A stretch of DNA of 64,000 bases from positions 1,102,626 to 1,166,625 of the forward strand of contig NW_021167090.1 of the NCBI RefSeq assembly GCF_003711515.1, written 5' to 3'. The notes under the pieces are model-generated. The model did not search any database. It was given only the letters and a program-made list of their open reading frames with translations, and was not told where the DNA came from. The position numbers and the translations under genes are program-made. Below, one piece after another: positions 11,096 through 22,987 of this stretch; position 1 is the first letter of the stretch; the number at the start of each line of letters is the position of its first letter. The stretch comes from Sodiomyces alkalinus F11. Taxonomy: Eukaryota > Ascomycota > Sordariomycetes > Glomerellales > Plectosphaerellaceae.

Positions 11096-11888
11096 TTGGA
11101 AACGTCGTCTCGCATCACGAACAAAACAACCATAGGACCCTTAAAACTCCTTACATTGACGATAATTCCGCGACCCTCGTGGCTACTTTAGATTAAAATG
11201 AGCAGTCCGTCCAGCCACCGCAGGTTATAGTATAGGCCCCACTCTCTTCGTCTCGAAGCGGCTCTGGTTTCGGCATGTTCGCCAGGCGACTGGTAAAGCC
11301 ACGCGACACGACAGCAACAGGCCAACGCCTCTAGCAGACTTGATGGGTTGGATCTACACGGAACGTATTTCAGAATGTCTACTCTAGGATATCGTCGTCG
11401 TCGTATCTGAAGGAGAGAACAACAGATATGCGTCGAGGGAATGTGTGCACTTCGGACCCCAGGGACGGCCTCCAAGCCTGTGGAACATTGTTGCCAGCCT
11501 GAATTCACATTTGCAATCTTAAAGTGTACAGGTACCTTAGCTTGCAGGTCGGCATATGAGGTACCTATGTTAGTGAGTACCTGCAGCTAACTCAACGAAG
11601 TACCCAAGGTACGTACTAAGAAGGCCATCCGAATATTTTAGCGGAGCTACCTGCAGAGTACATATAATATCATGCCTCGACCCGTCGCCCATGCAACGAG
11701 CCATAAGACATAATTACCTCCGCTCTACGAAGTACCTTACCTGTACTCATCACATCAACGGAGGCTCGGTTCGAACAATCATATACCTACCTTAATTCAA
11801 GTATCGTCAAATCATAAAAGCGCCCTGGTTCAAACCCATACACAGATGAGATGCCCAACGCGAACCATAACGGAAACACCCAGCATCA

Positions 11889-14800
11889 TCATATCGCCAC
11901 AAAGAAACTCTTCTCCCCCTCCTTCGGCACCACGCGCGCCGCCCTCATAATGGGATCCTCGCAGCTCAGCCTGATCCGTTCCGGCGTCGCCGGGCTCTCC
12001 AGCCTCAGCAACCCGTCGCCCGCCTCGTCCCGCCCCACCGTCGCCTCCACCCCGTGCTGCTTCCGCGACGCCTTAAGCGCGTCCCGGATCGCGAAGAAGA
12101 CCGAGCTGCCCAGGAACAGCGGCGGCTCCCCGATGCCCCGGCTCCGCTGAATCGTCCGGAGCTCCTCCCACTCGACGCCCTTGAGCAGCGTCACGTTGAA
12201 CGCCTGCGGAATGTCCCGGAACCCGGGGATCTTGTACGCCCCCGGGCCCCTCGTGAACAGCGTGCCCGCCATGGGCCCGTTGCGCAGCCACAGCGACTCC
12301 TCCATCGTGAACAGGCCCATCCCTTGCACGAACGCGCCCTGGATCTGCCCGTAGTCGATGGCGGGGTTGATCGACCGCCCCACGTCCATCTTGATGTCGG
12401 CCCGCACGCACGTCCACGACCCCGTCAGCGTGTCCACCTCCACCTCCGCCGCCGCCACCCCCTGCGTGAAGTAGAAGAACATCTTGCCCCGGTTCTCGCC
12501 CCACACGTACCCGATCTCCGGCGTCTTGTAGAACCCCTGCGCCGACAGGTTCACCCGGTCAAAGTACGCCGCGTGCGCCAGCTCCTTCATCGTCGCCCCC
12601 GGTCCCAGCTTCTCCCGGTAGGGCGCGAGCCGCTCGTTGATCTGCTGGCACGCGTTGTAGATGGCGTACCCGTTGAGGTCCGACGACGCCGACGCCGCCG
12701 TCGACGACGCGTTGGCCACCGTGTTGGTGGCCGTCTCCGAGATGAACACGTTGTCCAGCGGCACCTGCAGCGCCTGCGCCGCGATCTGCGTCATCTTGGT
12801 GTGCAGGCCCTGCCCCATCTCCGTGCCCCCGTGCGCCACCAGCACCGACCCGTCGTGGTAGATGTGCACCAGCGCGCCCGCCTGGTTCAGGAACAGCGCC
12901 GTGAACGAGATGCCGAACTTGGTCGGGATGAGCGCCAGCCCGCGCTTGCGCCACTTGTGCGCCGCGTTGAACTGGTCGACCAGCGCCCGCCGCATCTCGT
13001 AGTCCGACTCGTCCAGGACCTGCTGGTACATCAGCGGCACGTGCCAGTCGTTCATGACCTGGTTGAAGTGCGTCTTCTCCTTGGGCTTGTAGAAGTTGAT
13101 CTCGCGCAACTTCTCCACCGGCATGCCGAGCCGGTCGGCCACCTCCTCCATGTACGTCTCCGCCATGAACATGCCCTGCGGGCCTCCGAAGCCCCGGAAC
13201 GCCGTGTTGGACATGGTGTTGGTCTTGCACAGCCGTCCGCGGATGTGCACGTTGGGGATCTTGTAGCAGCCGTCCGAATGCGACATGGCCCGCTCGCACA
13301 CGGCGGCGCTGAGATCGAACGACCAGCCTGCGTTGTTGAACACGTCGAGGTCCAGCGCCTGGATCTTCCCGTCCTTGTTCACCCCGACCTTCCACCGCCC
13401 CAGGAAGGGATGCCGCTGGCCCGACGTGACCATGTCCTCCTCCCGCGTCAGCATGTAACGCACCGGCCGCTTCGTTTTCTTGGCCGCCAGGGCGAGCGCC
13501 GTGCTGAGCTGGATCGACCGCGTCTCCTTCCCGCCGAAGCCGCCGCCGAGCCGCTTCACGCGGACGACCACCTTGTTCGCCTGCACGCCGCACATCCGGG
13601 CCGCGAACACCTGCGTCTCGTTGGCGTTCTGCGTGCTCGAGAAGATCTCCATCTCCCCGTCCTCGGGCTTGGGTACCACAAGGGCCGCCTGCGTCTCGAG
13701 GTAGAAGTGCTCCTGTCCGCCTATCCTGGCGGTGCCGCTGAAGATGTGATCGCAAGTACGGAACGCCTCCTCGGTGTCGCCGTTCTTCAGCTCGCGGAAA
13801 TACGTGTGGAAACTCTCCTTTTCGATGGCTTCCTCGATGGATAGGATGGGCGGCAGTTCTTCGTACTCGATCTTGACCTTGCGCGCCGCCTCGGCTGCCC
13901 GGAGCTGCGACGTCGCCAGGATCATGGCGATGGGCTGCCCAGCCGTGTACACCTTGTCCTCGGCGAAGAATACCTCGTCAAAGTTGGGCGCGCCCCATCG
14001 ATTCTGCTCCGGCGAAGGAACGTCGTTCTTGTCGATGCAGTCGACAACCCCCGGGACCTCGAGGGCCTCGGAGTAGTCGATGGATTTAATGATGGCATGC
14101 GCCTTCGTGGACAAGACGAAACACCCATGCAGCTCGTTCTTCAACGGGGGGATGTCGTCGGTGTACTGGGCCTCTCCCGTCACCTGCTTCAACGCGGCGG
14201 CGTGGTTGTTGGACTTGCCGACGACGTCCTGCTCGTACGCCGCAGCAGTGTCCTTGTCCTCATAGCCGCCCGACAGCGACCGCTCAATCTCGTCGATGGC
14301 TTCCTTGTCGACAATGTCACTCTGGCCGTCGATGTTGGTGAGCACGTCGTGGTAGAATCGGTAAAAGAAGCTGAAGGCAAGGGCCTTGCGGTACGACGCC
14401 ATGCCGCCGGGGACGCTGAACTGCAGGTCAAAGTCGGCACCCAGCGCGCCCATGGTGCCTTCCAGGGTCTCCAGCTCGGCGAAACGCCTGCCGACAAGGA
14501 ACCCCATGGCCGTCTGGGCCGCCACCGTCATAGCGGCCATACCGCCGTACACGATGTTGGCCTCGGTGACGACGCCACCGTCGTCGAGCTTGACGCGCAG
14601 CGCAGCGGTGACGATGGCAATATCGTCATCCTTCCGCTTCGCCTGCTTGTAGGCGCGGAAGAACTCGCTCTTGGACTGCGTAATCGGGATCCGGATGGAC
14701 GCGATAATGGCGTCCTGTGGTAATGCCGTCCGACGGTAGCCGGTGAAGAATTGAGACGTGGGGATTTCCGTCTCCTTGCTCTCTGACCGGGCAACCAGAA

Positions 14801-16150
14801 CAGCATTGGCTGCCCAGAGCACAGGGTTCAGGTCCGAAATGGGGGAGGCGGTCACCAAGTTGCCGGCGGGCGTGCCGACGTTGCGGATTTGCCTGCCGGC
14901 GAAGTATTTGAGCTGCTTGTGGATGGCTTCGAATATTTGACCCTTGGCGTGGCCGTAACGCTGGACGGCCTCCTCGCAGATATACTCGAGATCGGTCAGG
15001 ACCACGTTCCCGCCAATGTCGAGGTGATCGTCATGGAAAGTGTACTGGCGAAGTTCGGCAATGTCGCCCACAAAGACCGACACGGGGTACTGAAGGGCCT
15101 TGAACTTGATCTCGATCTGAGTCTCGGTGCTCCCTCCGATGATCTTGGCGTCGGGGTAGACGCTCTTGATGGCCAGAAGCTGGTCGAGGGTGACGGGGCG
15201 GTACCACTTCTTCCGCTTATTGCCGAAGGCGAGGGGCCGCAGTTCGTGCTTCTTGAGCTGCGGCGGGAAGATGAGTTCGGTGTCGGGGTTGTATGCGATG
15301 AAGCCCGGGGGGTTGAACCGCTTAATGGGCTGGTCATCGAGTGACGCTTTGTCCATGCAGCATCCGCCACTGTTCTTCTCGCCGTCCGAACCATCCGCTT
15401 TCTCCATACAACAACCTGAACCGCCGTTGGCCGTGGCCTGGCCGCACCCCTTATCTTTTGAGGTGAAAGTCTGGGCGGCGTCGAGGATGGATCGATAGCC
15501 GGTGCATCTGCAAAGATTGCCGTCGAAAGCTTCTTCTACGTCGCTTTCGTTGGGCGATGGGTTGTTTCTTAGCAGGGCGTACAGGCTCATGACGATTCCT
15601 GGGGTGCAGAAACCGCACTGGCTACCATTTCCCTTGGCGATACGTTCCTGGGCCGGGTGCGGGCTATCGGTGTTCCCGATGCCCTCGACGGTGATAACAT
15701 GTTTGCCGTCGATACTGACTAAAGGCGCCAGACAGGCATTCACGCTCGCATGGTAGATCTTCTTGGTTGTCGGGTTGAACTGAGAAACGACGACGGTACA
15801 TGCTCCACAACCTCCTTCGCCACAGCCTCTGCGACAAATACGTCAGTCATATGTCTCGGGAGATGCTGTTTGGGGGTAGGAAATATTGTTTGTTTGCATG
15901 AAACGGGGGGTAAGGGGAAGGGAGGACGACAGGCCGAAGGATGGGCGACTTGAACGTACAGCTTGGTGCCGGTGAGGCCAATACCCCTAAGGTATTCCAG
16001 AAGAGTGACCTCCGGATCAATGTCCTCCAGAACTACCCTCGAGCCGTTCAAATAGAAGCGGATTGTGTCGTCGAAAGTGGCGGTAAGGGCAGAGAGCGCC
16101 CCAACATCCCTCTCCCTCTCCCTCTCAAGAGAGACCGCAGCCGGCGCCAT
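11889..16150 (-). CDS. hxA: Xanthine dehydrogenase (purine hydroxylase I)
   Basis: A molybdenum-FAD-iron-sulfur enzyme that oxidises hypoxanthine and xanthine to urate with NAD+, allowing purines to be used as nitrogen source. Two exons (16150-15960 and 15828-11889, phase 2 join) give about 1376 residues, the normal length. The first 2Fe-2S site CGEGGCGAC begins exon 2, and the second is CGFCTPG with CRCTGYRS. A Cys-rich linker with two CCM(E/D)K boxes precedes the FAD domain (IIGGSTETQIEIKF, AGNLVTASPISDLNP). The Mo domain has LGGGFGGKETRS, the active-site Glu in CERAMSHSDG, the Arg in AFRGFGGPQGMF and the catalytic Glu in GIGEPPLF, matching the residues known from bovine enzyme. The start is the ATG heading MAPAAVSLERERER. 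A second purine hydroxylase family member is unlikely given these substrate residues. Confidence 0.95.
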
Positions 16151-17546
16151 AATACACCCAGCAGTCACCGAGACACAGAGAGACCAAGAAAGGTACAAGT
16201 AATGGGAAGAAAATAGAAAGGAAGACAAGAGTCTCAGAAACGCAGAAGTTCAAACGGACAGAAAGAAGAAAATATCGAGAGGAGTCGGGCCGACCGTCTA
16301 CTGCGTGTAGGTATTCGTATCTTGTCAGATGGCGGGGCAGATTATAGATAAGCTCCCTACCCAAGGTAAGGTAGCTTAATCAGTTGTAGACCGCAATCAC
16401 ACTGCCTCGGTTTGGCGAACCGCGTCTTGAAACAGGAGATAAAACGAAAAAGGTCAAGTTGTGACTCCCGAGTTTCGTGAGGTTTGGTAGAAGAAAGGAA
16501 GAAAACCAAAAAAAAAAAAAAGGGTAAAGACGGAGGTGAAAAGGGACGTTGAACAGGGAGGCGAAGTTGGAAAGTGCTACTCGAGCGCCGTTGCCCCTGG
16601 GACGAGAGAGGGGGCCGATAAGCTGAGGGGGGCGAATCACGATCCCCCTAAAACATGCTTACCTTAGCAACCAGGGACTAGGACACTGGTCGCTAGCTGC
16701 TACTGTTACTGTGGTACATGCAGTGATGGCCAGGTTTCTTGTATTTTACAGTATCTTCTCCCGCCTGCAACTCCAACTTCTGCGGGGTAAATTCAGGTAC
16801 CTCGCCAACAGACGGTGGCCCACAATAGCTCCATCATTTGCACTAATTGCCGAGCATAGGTACACAAGCTAAAAGTACAGTGCCGGCACGGAGTACAGCG
16901 TTGTCCCTTGCTGTTAGCGGGTTCTTATCTCCATCGAGCTCGGCCGGCTCCGACCCCCCGCCCAACAAGTACCGGCCGGCCTCTTCCACCACCCGTACTT
17001 CAGGTCAAGGTACGGATACAGGGCTAAGTTGTTAAGTTTTAGAAGGGAAAGAAAGAGAACGGCGGAGCATCAACGTGACTTGGGGACAGGCGTGCTGCTC
17101 TCGGGAATTCACCGACCTTATACCAATCCATCCGGTCACTGCCGGGTCCGAGGCTCCGAGCCGTACTCGGTATTTGTTCACCTTAACCCCGTTGAACACA
17201 AAAGGTTAAACAAAAGAGAAGGCGTTTGTCCGTTATCTCTTAATCCATGGAATCATGGAGACTCATGTGATATCACGATTCAAACCTCACTAGAGTGACT
17301 AGACTACTAGACAACATAGGACGCGAAGTGTGTTGATGACTGACTGTATTCGCCTATTCGGTTGGGGCTCAAGCCACTATTTCTGAGATGATCCTGCCGA
17401 TCCTAGAGGCCGTTTCACTGTTCACAAGCCAGAGGAAGAGAGAAAAAAAGCAAATAGGTGTAGGAAGAGAGCAGTAATCACAAGTCCATCCATCTATACG
17501 AGAGAGACACTGTATCCCACTGCTCCTCTTTGCCGACGACAAGTCC
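16151..17546. other. Intergenic 1.4 kb
   Basis: Xanthine dehydrogenase promoter and the 3' flank of the Myb-like gene. An A13 run lies near 16508, with scattered GGTAC/TACGG words. Neither coding frames with family resemblance nor RNA genes were seen. Confidence 0.5.
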
Positions 17547-18101
17547 CTAAAACTCGGGCTCGGTGTTAGTCTCCTCCGACTTGGCAGCCTGGTTCTCGCC
17601 CTCCGCCTGATCCTTGACGGGAGCCGAAGTGGCCGGCGTGGCCTTCTTGCGAGGCGAACGCTGCTTCTTGGTGGGAGTCGCAACGCTCTGACCGTCGTCG
17701 GCACCATCGCCTCCAGCAGCAGCAGCAGCGGCACCGGCGGCAGCTTTCTTGGGAGTGGCCCGCTTCCGCTTCTTCTCGGAGTCGCCACCCTTGGAGGGAG
17801 TGGGAGGGGGAGTTCCGGTGAACAGCTTCTTCTTGATGGCCGACCATGCGTTGGCGGCAGAGCGGGGGTTCGTCATGCCCAGGGTTTCGGCGAGGCGATT
17901 GTAGTCAATCTGGAGTCAAGACAGATAGTTTAGGATGCATAAGTCTGAGTGTGCCGCGAAAAACTGAATATAGTATTCTTAACATACCTCTGGCGTAGTT
18001 TTCATGCAGGTCCAGGCCTGGGCGAGAAACTCCTGCTCGCGCTCGGTGAGAGTAATCTTCTGAGCAGGCTGAGCTTCCTTGGGCACTTCGTTTTCAGCCA
18101 T
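17547..18101 (-). CDS. Small Myb/SANT-like basic nuclear protein
   Basis: About 158 residues from two exons (18101-17988, 17909-17547, phase 0, 78-base intron). The N-terminal half forms a Myb/SANT-like helical module: residues 17-67 carry LTEREQEFLAQAWTCMK, IDYNRLAETLGM and AANAWSAIKKKL, with regularly spaced Trp residues. The C-terminal half is Lys/Ala/Pro-rich with KKRKR and SPRKK nuclear-signal or AT-hook-like segments, ending in an acidic tail. The type is common in filamentous ascomycetes and usually left uncharacterised. Chromatin or DNA binding is inferred from composition. An in-frame extension upstream of the chosen ATG is possible. Confidence 0.75.
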
Positions 18102-18798
18102 TTTGATAGACGACTTGAGCTTCAGCAGGGTTTCTGCGATTGTGTAAGGGGCAAAACGGATTGTAAAGTGTGTAGAGTCTGCAATGGTTGTCAAGAATTT
18201 TCAGGATAAGAAGGGTGAAGATGGGGGAAATTTTTGGTGCTGTGTTGGCGAGGGTGAGGAAAGAAGTAATATGCAAGAGCGACTACCTTAGGCAGTGGGA
18301 AGGAAGGAAAGTCGAAGCCGATAGGGGTTAGGAGACGTGAAGGAGCCAAGATTCCGCTCTTGCGTGGGCCATCAGCTTCTATAGCGTGGTGCCTACTTCC
18401 TGTGATGCGGTTTATGCCGAATAGGGCTCACGGATGCCTGGGTTCACGGTGTCCTTATAATATATGAAAGGAAATCTGAGACGAGTCGCACTGAAAAATG
18501 GGCAAAGAGTGATCAACTCGAAGAAGGAAACGATGAAACAAAGCAGGGATTTTGTTGATATGAAAATGCAGTTGACTCGGAATCCAGCAATGGCTCACCC
18601 TGGTTCACTAATAAGAGAAAAAGGGATCAAGGGGAACCTTGCCTGCTTCTTGAAGCCATGTGTTGTTTCCAGGTGTTTGACCCAAGGCGAGGACTAGACA
18701 TCAGTACTTACCACATGTCAAAAGAAGTTGTCCGATGCAGGTGCCTCCATCGCAAGTAGAATGTCTTGGTCTAACGTGTTATGATATGTGTACACCGT
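18102..18798. other. Intergenic between the Myb-like gene and kynurenine aminotransferase
   Basis: Promoter and leader of the Myb-like gene and the 3' flank of the aminotransferase. No further gene was recognised. Confidence 0.5.
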
Positions 18799-20572
18799 CT
18801 ACTCTCTCCTCCCCTCCTCCTGGATATATTGCTTCAACCCCCGCAGCCGCTCTTTGGCTGTCTCGAGAACATCGTCCGGCTTGCAGACGGCAAACCGAAT
18901 ATAGTCCTCCGCGATATGCGCATTCTGGTCGGTGTAGAACTCGGTAGGCGGGACGACCGCCACGCCTACCTCCTGGATCAGGAACCAAGTGAGCTTGAAG
19001 TCGCGCGGCCGGCTGGCGACGTGCGGAGGGTAAGGGTAGTCCTCGGGTAGCTTGACCTTCTTCATGTTGACGAGCACGAAGTAGCCGCCCTGGGGTTCGG
19101 AGTAAGGGAGGCCGAGCTCGTGCCATATTTCGTTGAACCGATCAATCTTGCCTTTCATCTCTTTCACCGACTCGTCCCAGAAACCGAACTTGTCGGCTTG
19201 CTCAAAGCCTGAGGGCCGTGTTAGAGAACGTCTTTTTTGAAAGGGTAGATAAAAAAGGGGAAAGGGAACGACAGGCGGGTCACATACCAACGGCGCAGGC
19301 TTCCTGCAAGGGCGACACGGAGGAGTAACAGATGCGCGTATGTGCGGCGGCAACATACTGGATAAGCTCAGCGGGACCCATGAGCCAACCGACACGCCAG
19401 CCCGTGGCATAAAAGTTCTTGCCAGCCGATCCCACCGTGATCGTCAACCGCTCAATCTCCGGGGACAGGGTGGCGATGCGGGTGAACGGCACATAATAGA
19501 GCCGGTCGTACACTTCATCGGAGAGAATAATGATCTCGTTCTTAACACACAGGTCGCCGATCCTCAAAAGTTCGTCCTTGGAAAATACTTTGCCGACGGG
19601 GTTGTCTGGGTGGCTGTTAGCGAAGGTGACACGACACGACACGACACGACACGACCAAAAAGGAGACATGACATCGGATGCAAACGCACGGGGTGTGTTG
19701 ATGACGATCATCTTGGTCTTGGGCGTAATGGCACGCTCGAGCTCGTCAAAGTCAATCTTCCACTCCGCGGCGGATGAGGTCTTGTCGCCGCCGTCGGCCG
19801 GAGGATGAAGGGGCACGTAAACGATCTTGCCGCCGGGCATTTCGATGTTGCTGATGTACCTGGGAACTCGAAGTGTCAGTGAGTCCCTCTCGACGTAAAG
19901 GAGAGGGGCGTTCTGGCTAAACAAGAAAAGGCGCGTACTGGTCGAAGAAAGGCTCAAAGATGATGACCTCATCACCGGGTTCGATAAAGGCCATGAAGGC
20001 GCTCAACATGCCTAGAGCCGCGTCAACCTTGGTAGCCCAACAGGGGACAGTACAGCACTTGAGAGCAATGTAGAGGTAATCAATCCGTACCCTCATTGGC
20101 GCCTGTGGTGATAGTGACCTCAGTCTCCGGGTCGAGCTGACGGCCCCAGAAGGGAGAATAGGCGTCGGCGATGGCCTTCTTCAGGCGGGGACGTCCCTTG
20201 GTCGGGCTGTACTGGTTGCACTCGACACGGTCTAGGGCCTGTTTGGCGGCGTCTAGGATGAAGTTGGGGGGGTTGTAGCCGAAGAAGCCCTGGCCCATGT
20301 TGACGATGGGTTGTTTTGGCGAGGCGGCAGCGGCCTCGTTGACAATGGACCTGGGCAAAGTCAGTCAATGGATGATGGTGAGAATTTTCCGCGTGGCTGG
20401 GAGGATAGACAAAGGCCAGAGTGAAGCTGGAGTGAAGCATCACCATGCCTTGTTCGTCTCCCTCCCTTCCACCCTCGAATCGCACCGGCCCGCCCTCATC
20501 ATTCACTTACCAGACATCCTGCCGCCGGCCAGACACCCTCGCAGCTGGCTTCAACTTGCCGCTGAGGCTCAT
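18799..20572 (-). CDS. BNA3: Kynurenine-oxoglutarate aminotransferase (class I PLP aminotransferase)
   Basis: A PLP enzyme that converts kynurenine to kynurenic acid, a branch of tryptophan breakdown; related enzymes also act on glutamine or cysteine conjugates. Six exons in consistent phase (20572-20511, 20350-20091, 20011-19939, 19859-19690, 19605-19288, 19208-18799) give about 430 residues. Motifs in order are MGQGFFGYNPP, CNQYSPTKGRPRLKKAI, ITTGANEG, NTPHNPVGK, the Asp-x-x-Tyr of LSDEVYDRLYY, and the PLP lysine in GSAGKNFYATGWRVGW. The last segment is GVAVVPPTEFY with RFAVCKPDD. The start MSLSGKLKPAARVSG lacks an obvious mitochondrial presequence. The intron after exon 4 contains a CACGA pentamer repeat. 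The substrate is inferred from family resemblance. Confidence 0.9.
19628..19655. repeat. CACGA pentamer repeat in an intron
   Basis: About five tandem copies of CACGA on the plus strand, lying between donor and branch point of the fourth aminotransferase intron. Confidence 0.9.
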
Positions 20573-21412
20573 CGCGCTGTAATGGAAGCTTCTGCTGCCG
20601 ACTCGCGTACTGAGTGTGAGTTTGCGGGGGCTGGACCTGAAAATATGTGAGGGTATTCGGACTAGAGGAGACGCTAGGATAGTCATGAGGGGAATGAGAA
20701 TCTGTCAGGCCGAGATGGAAGTAGCTCCGTCGTTATCAGTTCTCAAAGTCTCCCAGAAGTTGGTCTCAAAAACTTCCCACGTCCCTTATTAACTTCTCAT
20801 ACTCCCGTAGTCGCCGTTTGACGTTGTCCCAGTCAGAGTCACGCAATCGCCAATTACGCCATTTGGCTGACCCCCCGATTATCGGTGCAAGCAAGGGTGC
20901 GGATACGTACCGTTCCTGGGAAGGAGGGGTACGTGCAGAGTAGGTATGTACGTCCCGCGGATTGCCGAGGCCGCGGGGGTTTTCTACTATGTACTTTCGA
21001 AGGGCTACAGTGTACCTTATACGAGGAAACAGACGGAGTACTTTGGGTAAGCTTTTGACACCCCTGGTTTCAGCTTCGCTTCATTTGGGGAGAGAGATTT
21101 CAGATGTAACTGCTTAGGAGGGGGGGGCGACTCAGAATACACCGTGTACACAGCGTGAGAAGGCTAGAACGGCTCCAAAAAATTACGAAGTAGACCCCCC
21201 TAGGTAGAACATCTTGGCGCGGCGCGGCTTGTTCCCGTGCTTATCGCGCATCAGAACGTACTTCTGCCCTTTCAACGTCACACAACGGGTGGACCTTGCA
21301 GTGACCTCTCGAAAGAACAAGACTGGCCTGGCCGTATGCTGAACTTACCAGGCCCGTCACCTCTGCCATCATGACTTGGGGAGTTCCATCTAAAGCCATC
21401 TTCTAGCTAACG
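20573..21412. other. Divergent promoter of the aminotransferase and DSC3 genes
   Basis: About 840 bases between two divergent start codons. A TACGAAGTA motif lies at 21184-21192. No gene was recognised. Confidence 0.55.
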
Positions 21413-22441
21413 ATGGCAGAGGCTGCCAAGCCCGTTCCCGCGACTCGACCGCCGCTCCCACACCCTCTCCTGCTGAGGATTCGATTCAGCACCTCTCTCC
21501 CCGATCTCGACCTCGACATCCCCAACCCTGCAAACACCACCGTAGCTGCTCTCAAGCACCTCATACGTGATCGCCTAGACCCGAAACACAACACCCGCCG
21601 TCTCCGCTTCATCTACCAGGGAAGGATTCTCCAGGATGGCGCCGCCCTGAGCACCGCACTCCCCTCGCCTGTCTTCACTCCACCACGACCATCTCAAGCA
21701 GACGAGCACGACTTCAAAGGCAAAGGCAAAGGCAAAGGCAAGGCCGTCGAACGCCAACTCGATCGCGAACAGAATCGCGTATACGTGATCTGCAGCATCG
21801 GCGACACCCTTACCCCTTCCGAACTCGCCGACGAGGCCGTAGCCGCCCAGAAACCGCCCGCTCTGCCCGACCGTTCCTCCACAACCCCCCGACAAGATGC
21901 CTCCTCCTTCCCCTCCTCCACCGCAGCCTCCGCAAGGCAAAACGCCCCAGCCAACGCCACCACCACCACCACCACCACCACCACCACCCGTCCCACCCCG
22001 CGCGGCTTCGACCGCTTCCTCGCCGCCGGCTTCACCCCGGCCGAAGTCTCCCAGCTCCACCTCCAGTTCCGCGATATCCAGGCCCAGCGCCACACGCCCG
22101 ACACCATGCCCTCCCCCGATACGCTGCAGAGCATGGAAGACTCGTGGGTGGACGCCAACGCCGGCGACGCCGTGCCTGGCGGCGGGACGGGGGCCGCCGT
22201 GGGGTCTGCTGCGGGGGAGGGCGCGGCCGGGGCGGCGGACGACGGCTTCAGCCCCATGCACGACGGGCTCGACGGCTTGATCAAGGGGATGGTGATGGGG
22301 TTCTTCTGGCCGCTTGGTGGCCTGGTGTGGCTCACGCGGGAGGAGGGGATAGTGTCGTACAGGTGGAGGGTGTGGATTGGCTTCGGCGTTTCCTTTAGCA
22401 TCTTTATTGGCATCATGCGGGCGCTTTTTGGTACCGAGTAA
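21413..22441 (+). CDS. dsc3: DSC E3 ubiquitin ligase complex subunit 3
   Basis: A membrane subunit of the Golgi DSC E3 complex, which drives SREBP cleavage and hypoxia/sterol adaptation in fungi. The single exon gives 342 residues. An N-terminal ubiquitin-like domain (about 20-75) shows LLLRIRFSTSLPDLDLDI, VAALKHLIRDRL and RRLRFIYQGRIL. A low-complexity middle follows (Gly-Lys repeat coded by GGCAAA units; Thr run). The conserved C-terminal block has RGFDRFLAAGFTPAEV and LQFRDIQAQRHTPDTM, then two membrane spans at about 289-307 and 319-338 (MVMGFFWPLGGLVWL, WIGFGVSFSIFIGIM). The UBL plus C-terminal block order is that of Dsc3 (DUF2407 families). Confidence 0.88.
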   Translation: MAEAAKPVPATRPPLPHPLLLRIRFSTSLPDLDLDIPNPANTTVAALKHLIRDRLDPKHNTRRLRFIYQGRILQDGAALSTALPSPVFTPPRPSQADEHDFKGKGKGKGKAVERQLDREQNRVYVICSIGDTLTPSELADEAVAAQKPPALPDRSSTTPRQDASSFPSSTAASARQNAPANATTTTTTTTTTRPTPRGFDRFLAAGFTPAEVSQLHLQFRDIQAQRHTPDTMPSPDTLQSMEDSWVDANAGDAVPGGGTGAAVGSAAGEGAAGAADDGFSPMHDGLDGLIKGMVMGFFWPLGGLVWLTREEGIVSYRWRVWIGFGVSFSIFIGIMRALFGTE

Positions 22442-22987
22442 CCGATGATGCACAAGGCGGTTGTTCTATATGTGTACATCTTGTAAGGAAGCTTGTAGGA
22501 TAGCATTTCGGGATGATTGGGTTTTGACAATTTGGGCGCTCCTTGGTCTGCAGCAAATATATCGCGCGCGCGCGCGAGAGAGAGGTAATGGAATGATACG
22601 GGGTGGTCACGCCTTGAGACATCACGAAACCATGCAGTCACCACTGATTGCGGCGCAGAGAGGGCCATTATGCTAGTGAATTGGCGGCCTGGAGGAGGGA
22701 GGTATGCAAAGCCCCCTTATGCCTCCATGTCTCGACAAGCAGAAAATCCAAGAAAGCTACAATGGTATAATCCATGTCCAAACCTCAACTCCTTTTATCA
22801 TGCCGAAAGTTCATATAAACACGCGCGCCGATGAGAGAAACGCTGGGCACGAGGCCAAGCACCGTCGCCGTGTCGCATTCCTGCATTCTCGTATTGTCGG
22901 TCGACTCCTCGTAACCCAAGGGCAACGGTTGGCCCCGACCTTTTCCCCAGGAGATGAAGCAACTTACCTCCCACCCTCACTCACCCT
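22442..22987. other. Convergent 3' region of DSC3 and MTR4
   Basis: A tail-to-tail region with a CG/GA dinucleotide microsatellite near 22562-22585. No gene was recognised. Confidence 0.55.

Larger units (their letters stand above)
10323..11888. other. Intergenic 1.6 kb between acuM and xanthine dehydrogenase
   Basis: This is the acuM promoter plus the 3' flank of the xanthine dehydrogenase gene. It contains tandem repeats at 10561-10619 and 11073-11095 and three GTACGAAGTAC-like motifs (10719, 11595, 11726). A tRNA-like GGTTCAAACCC at 11828 has no supporting stems. No gene was recognised. Confidence 0.55.

Noticed and set aside
11820..11840. tRNA B-box-like GGTTCAAACCC
   Set aside because: Flanking bases cannot form a T-stem, and no acceptor stem or A box was found upstream.
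12054..13844. A 596-codon open frame antisense to xanthine dehydrogenase
   Set aside because: It is Arg/His/Leu-rich with no domain and mirrors the codon bias of the sense gene, whose motifs are unmistakable.
21575..22668. Long antisense frames over DSC3
   Set aside because: They are low-complexity Gly/Val and Arg-rich translations of the sense repeats; the sense frame has UBL and membrane motifs.
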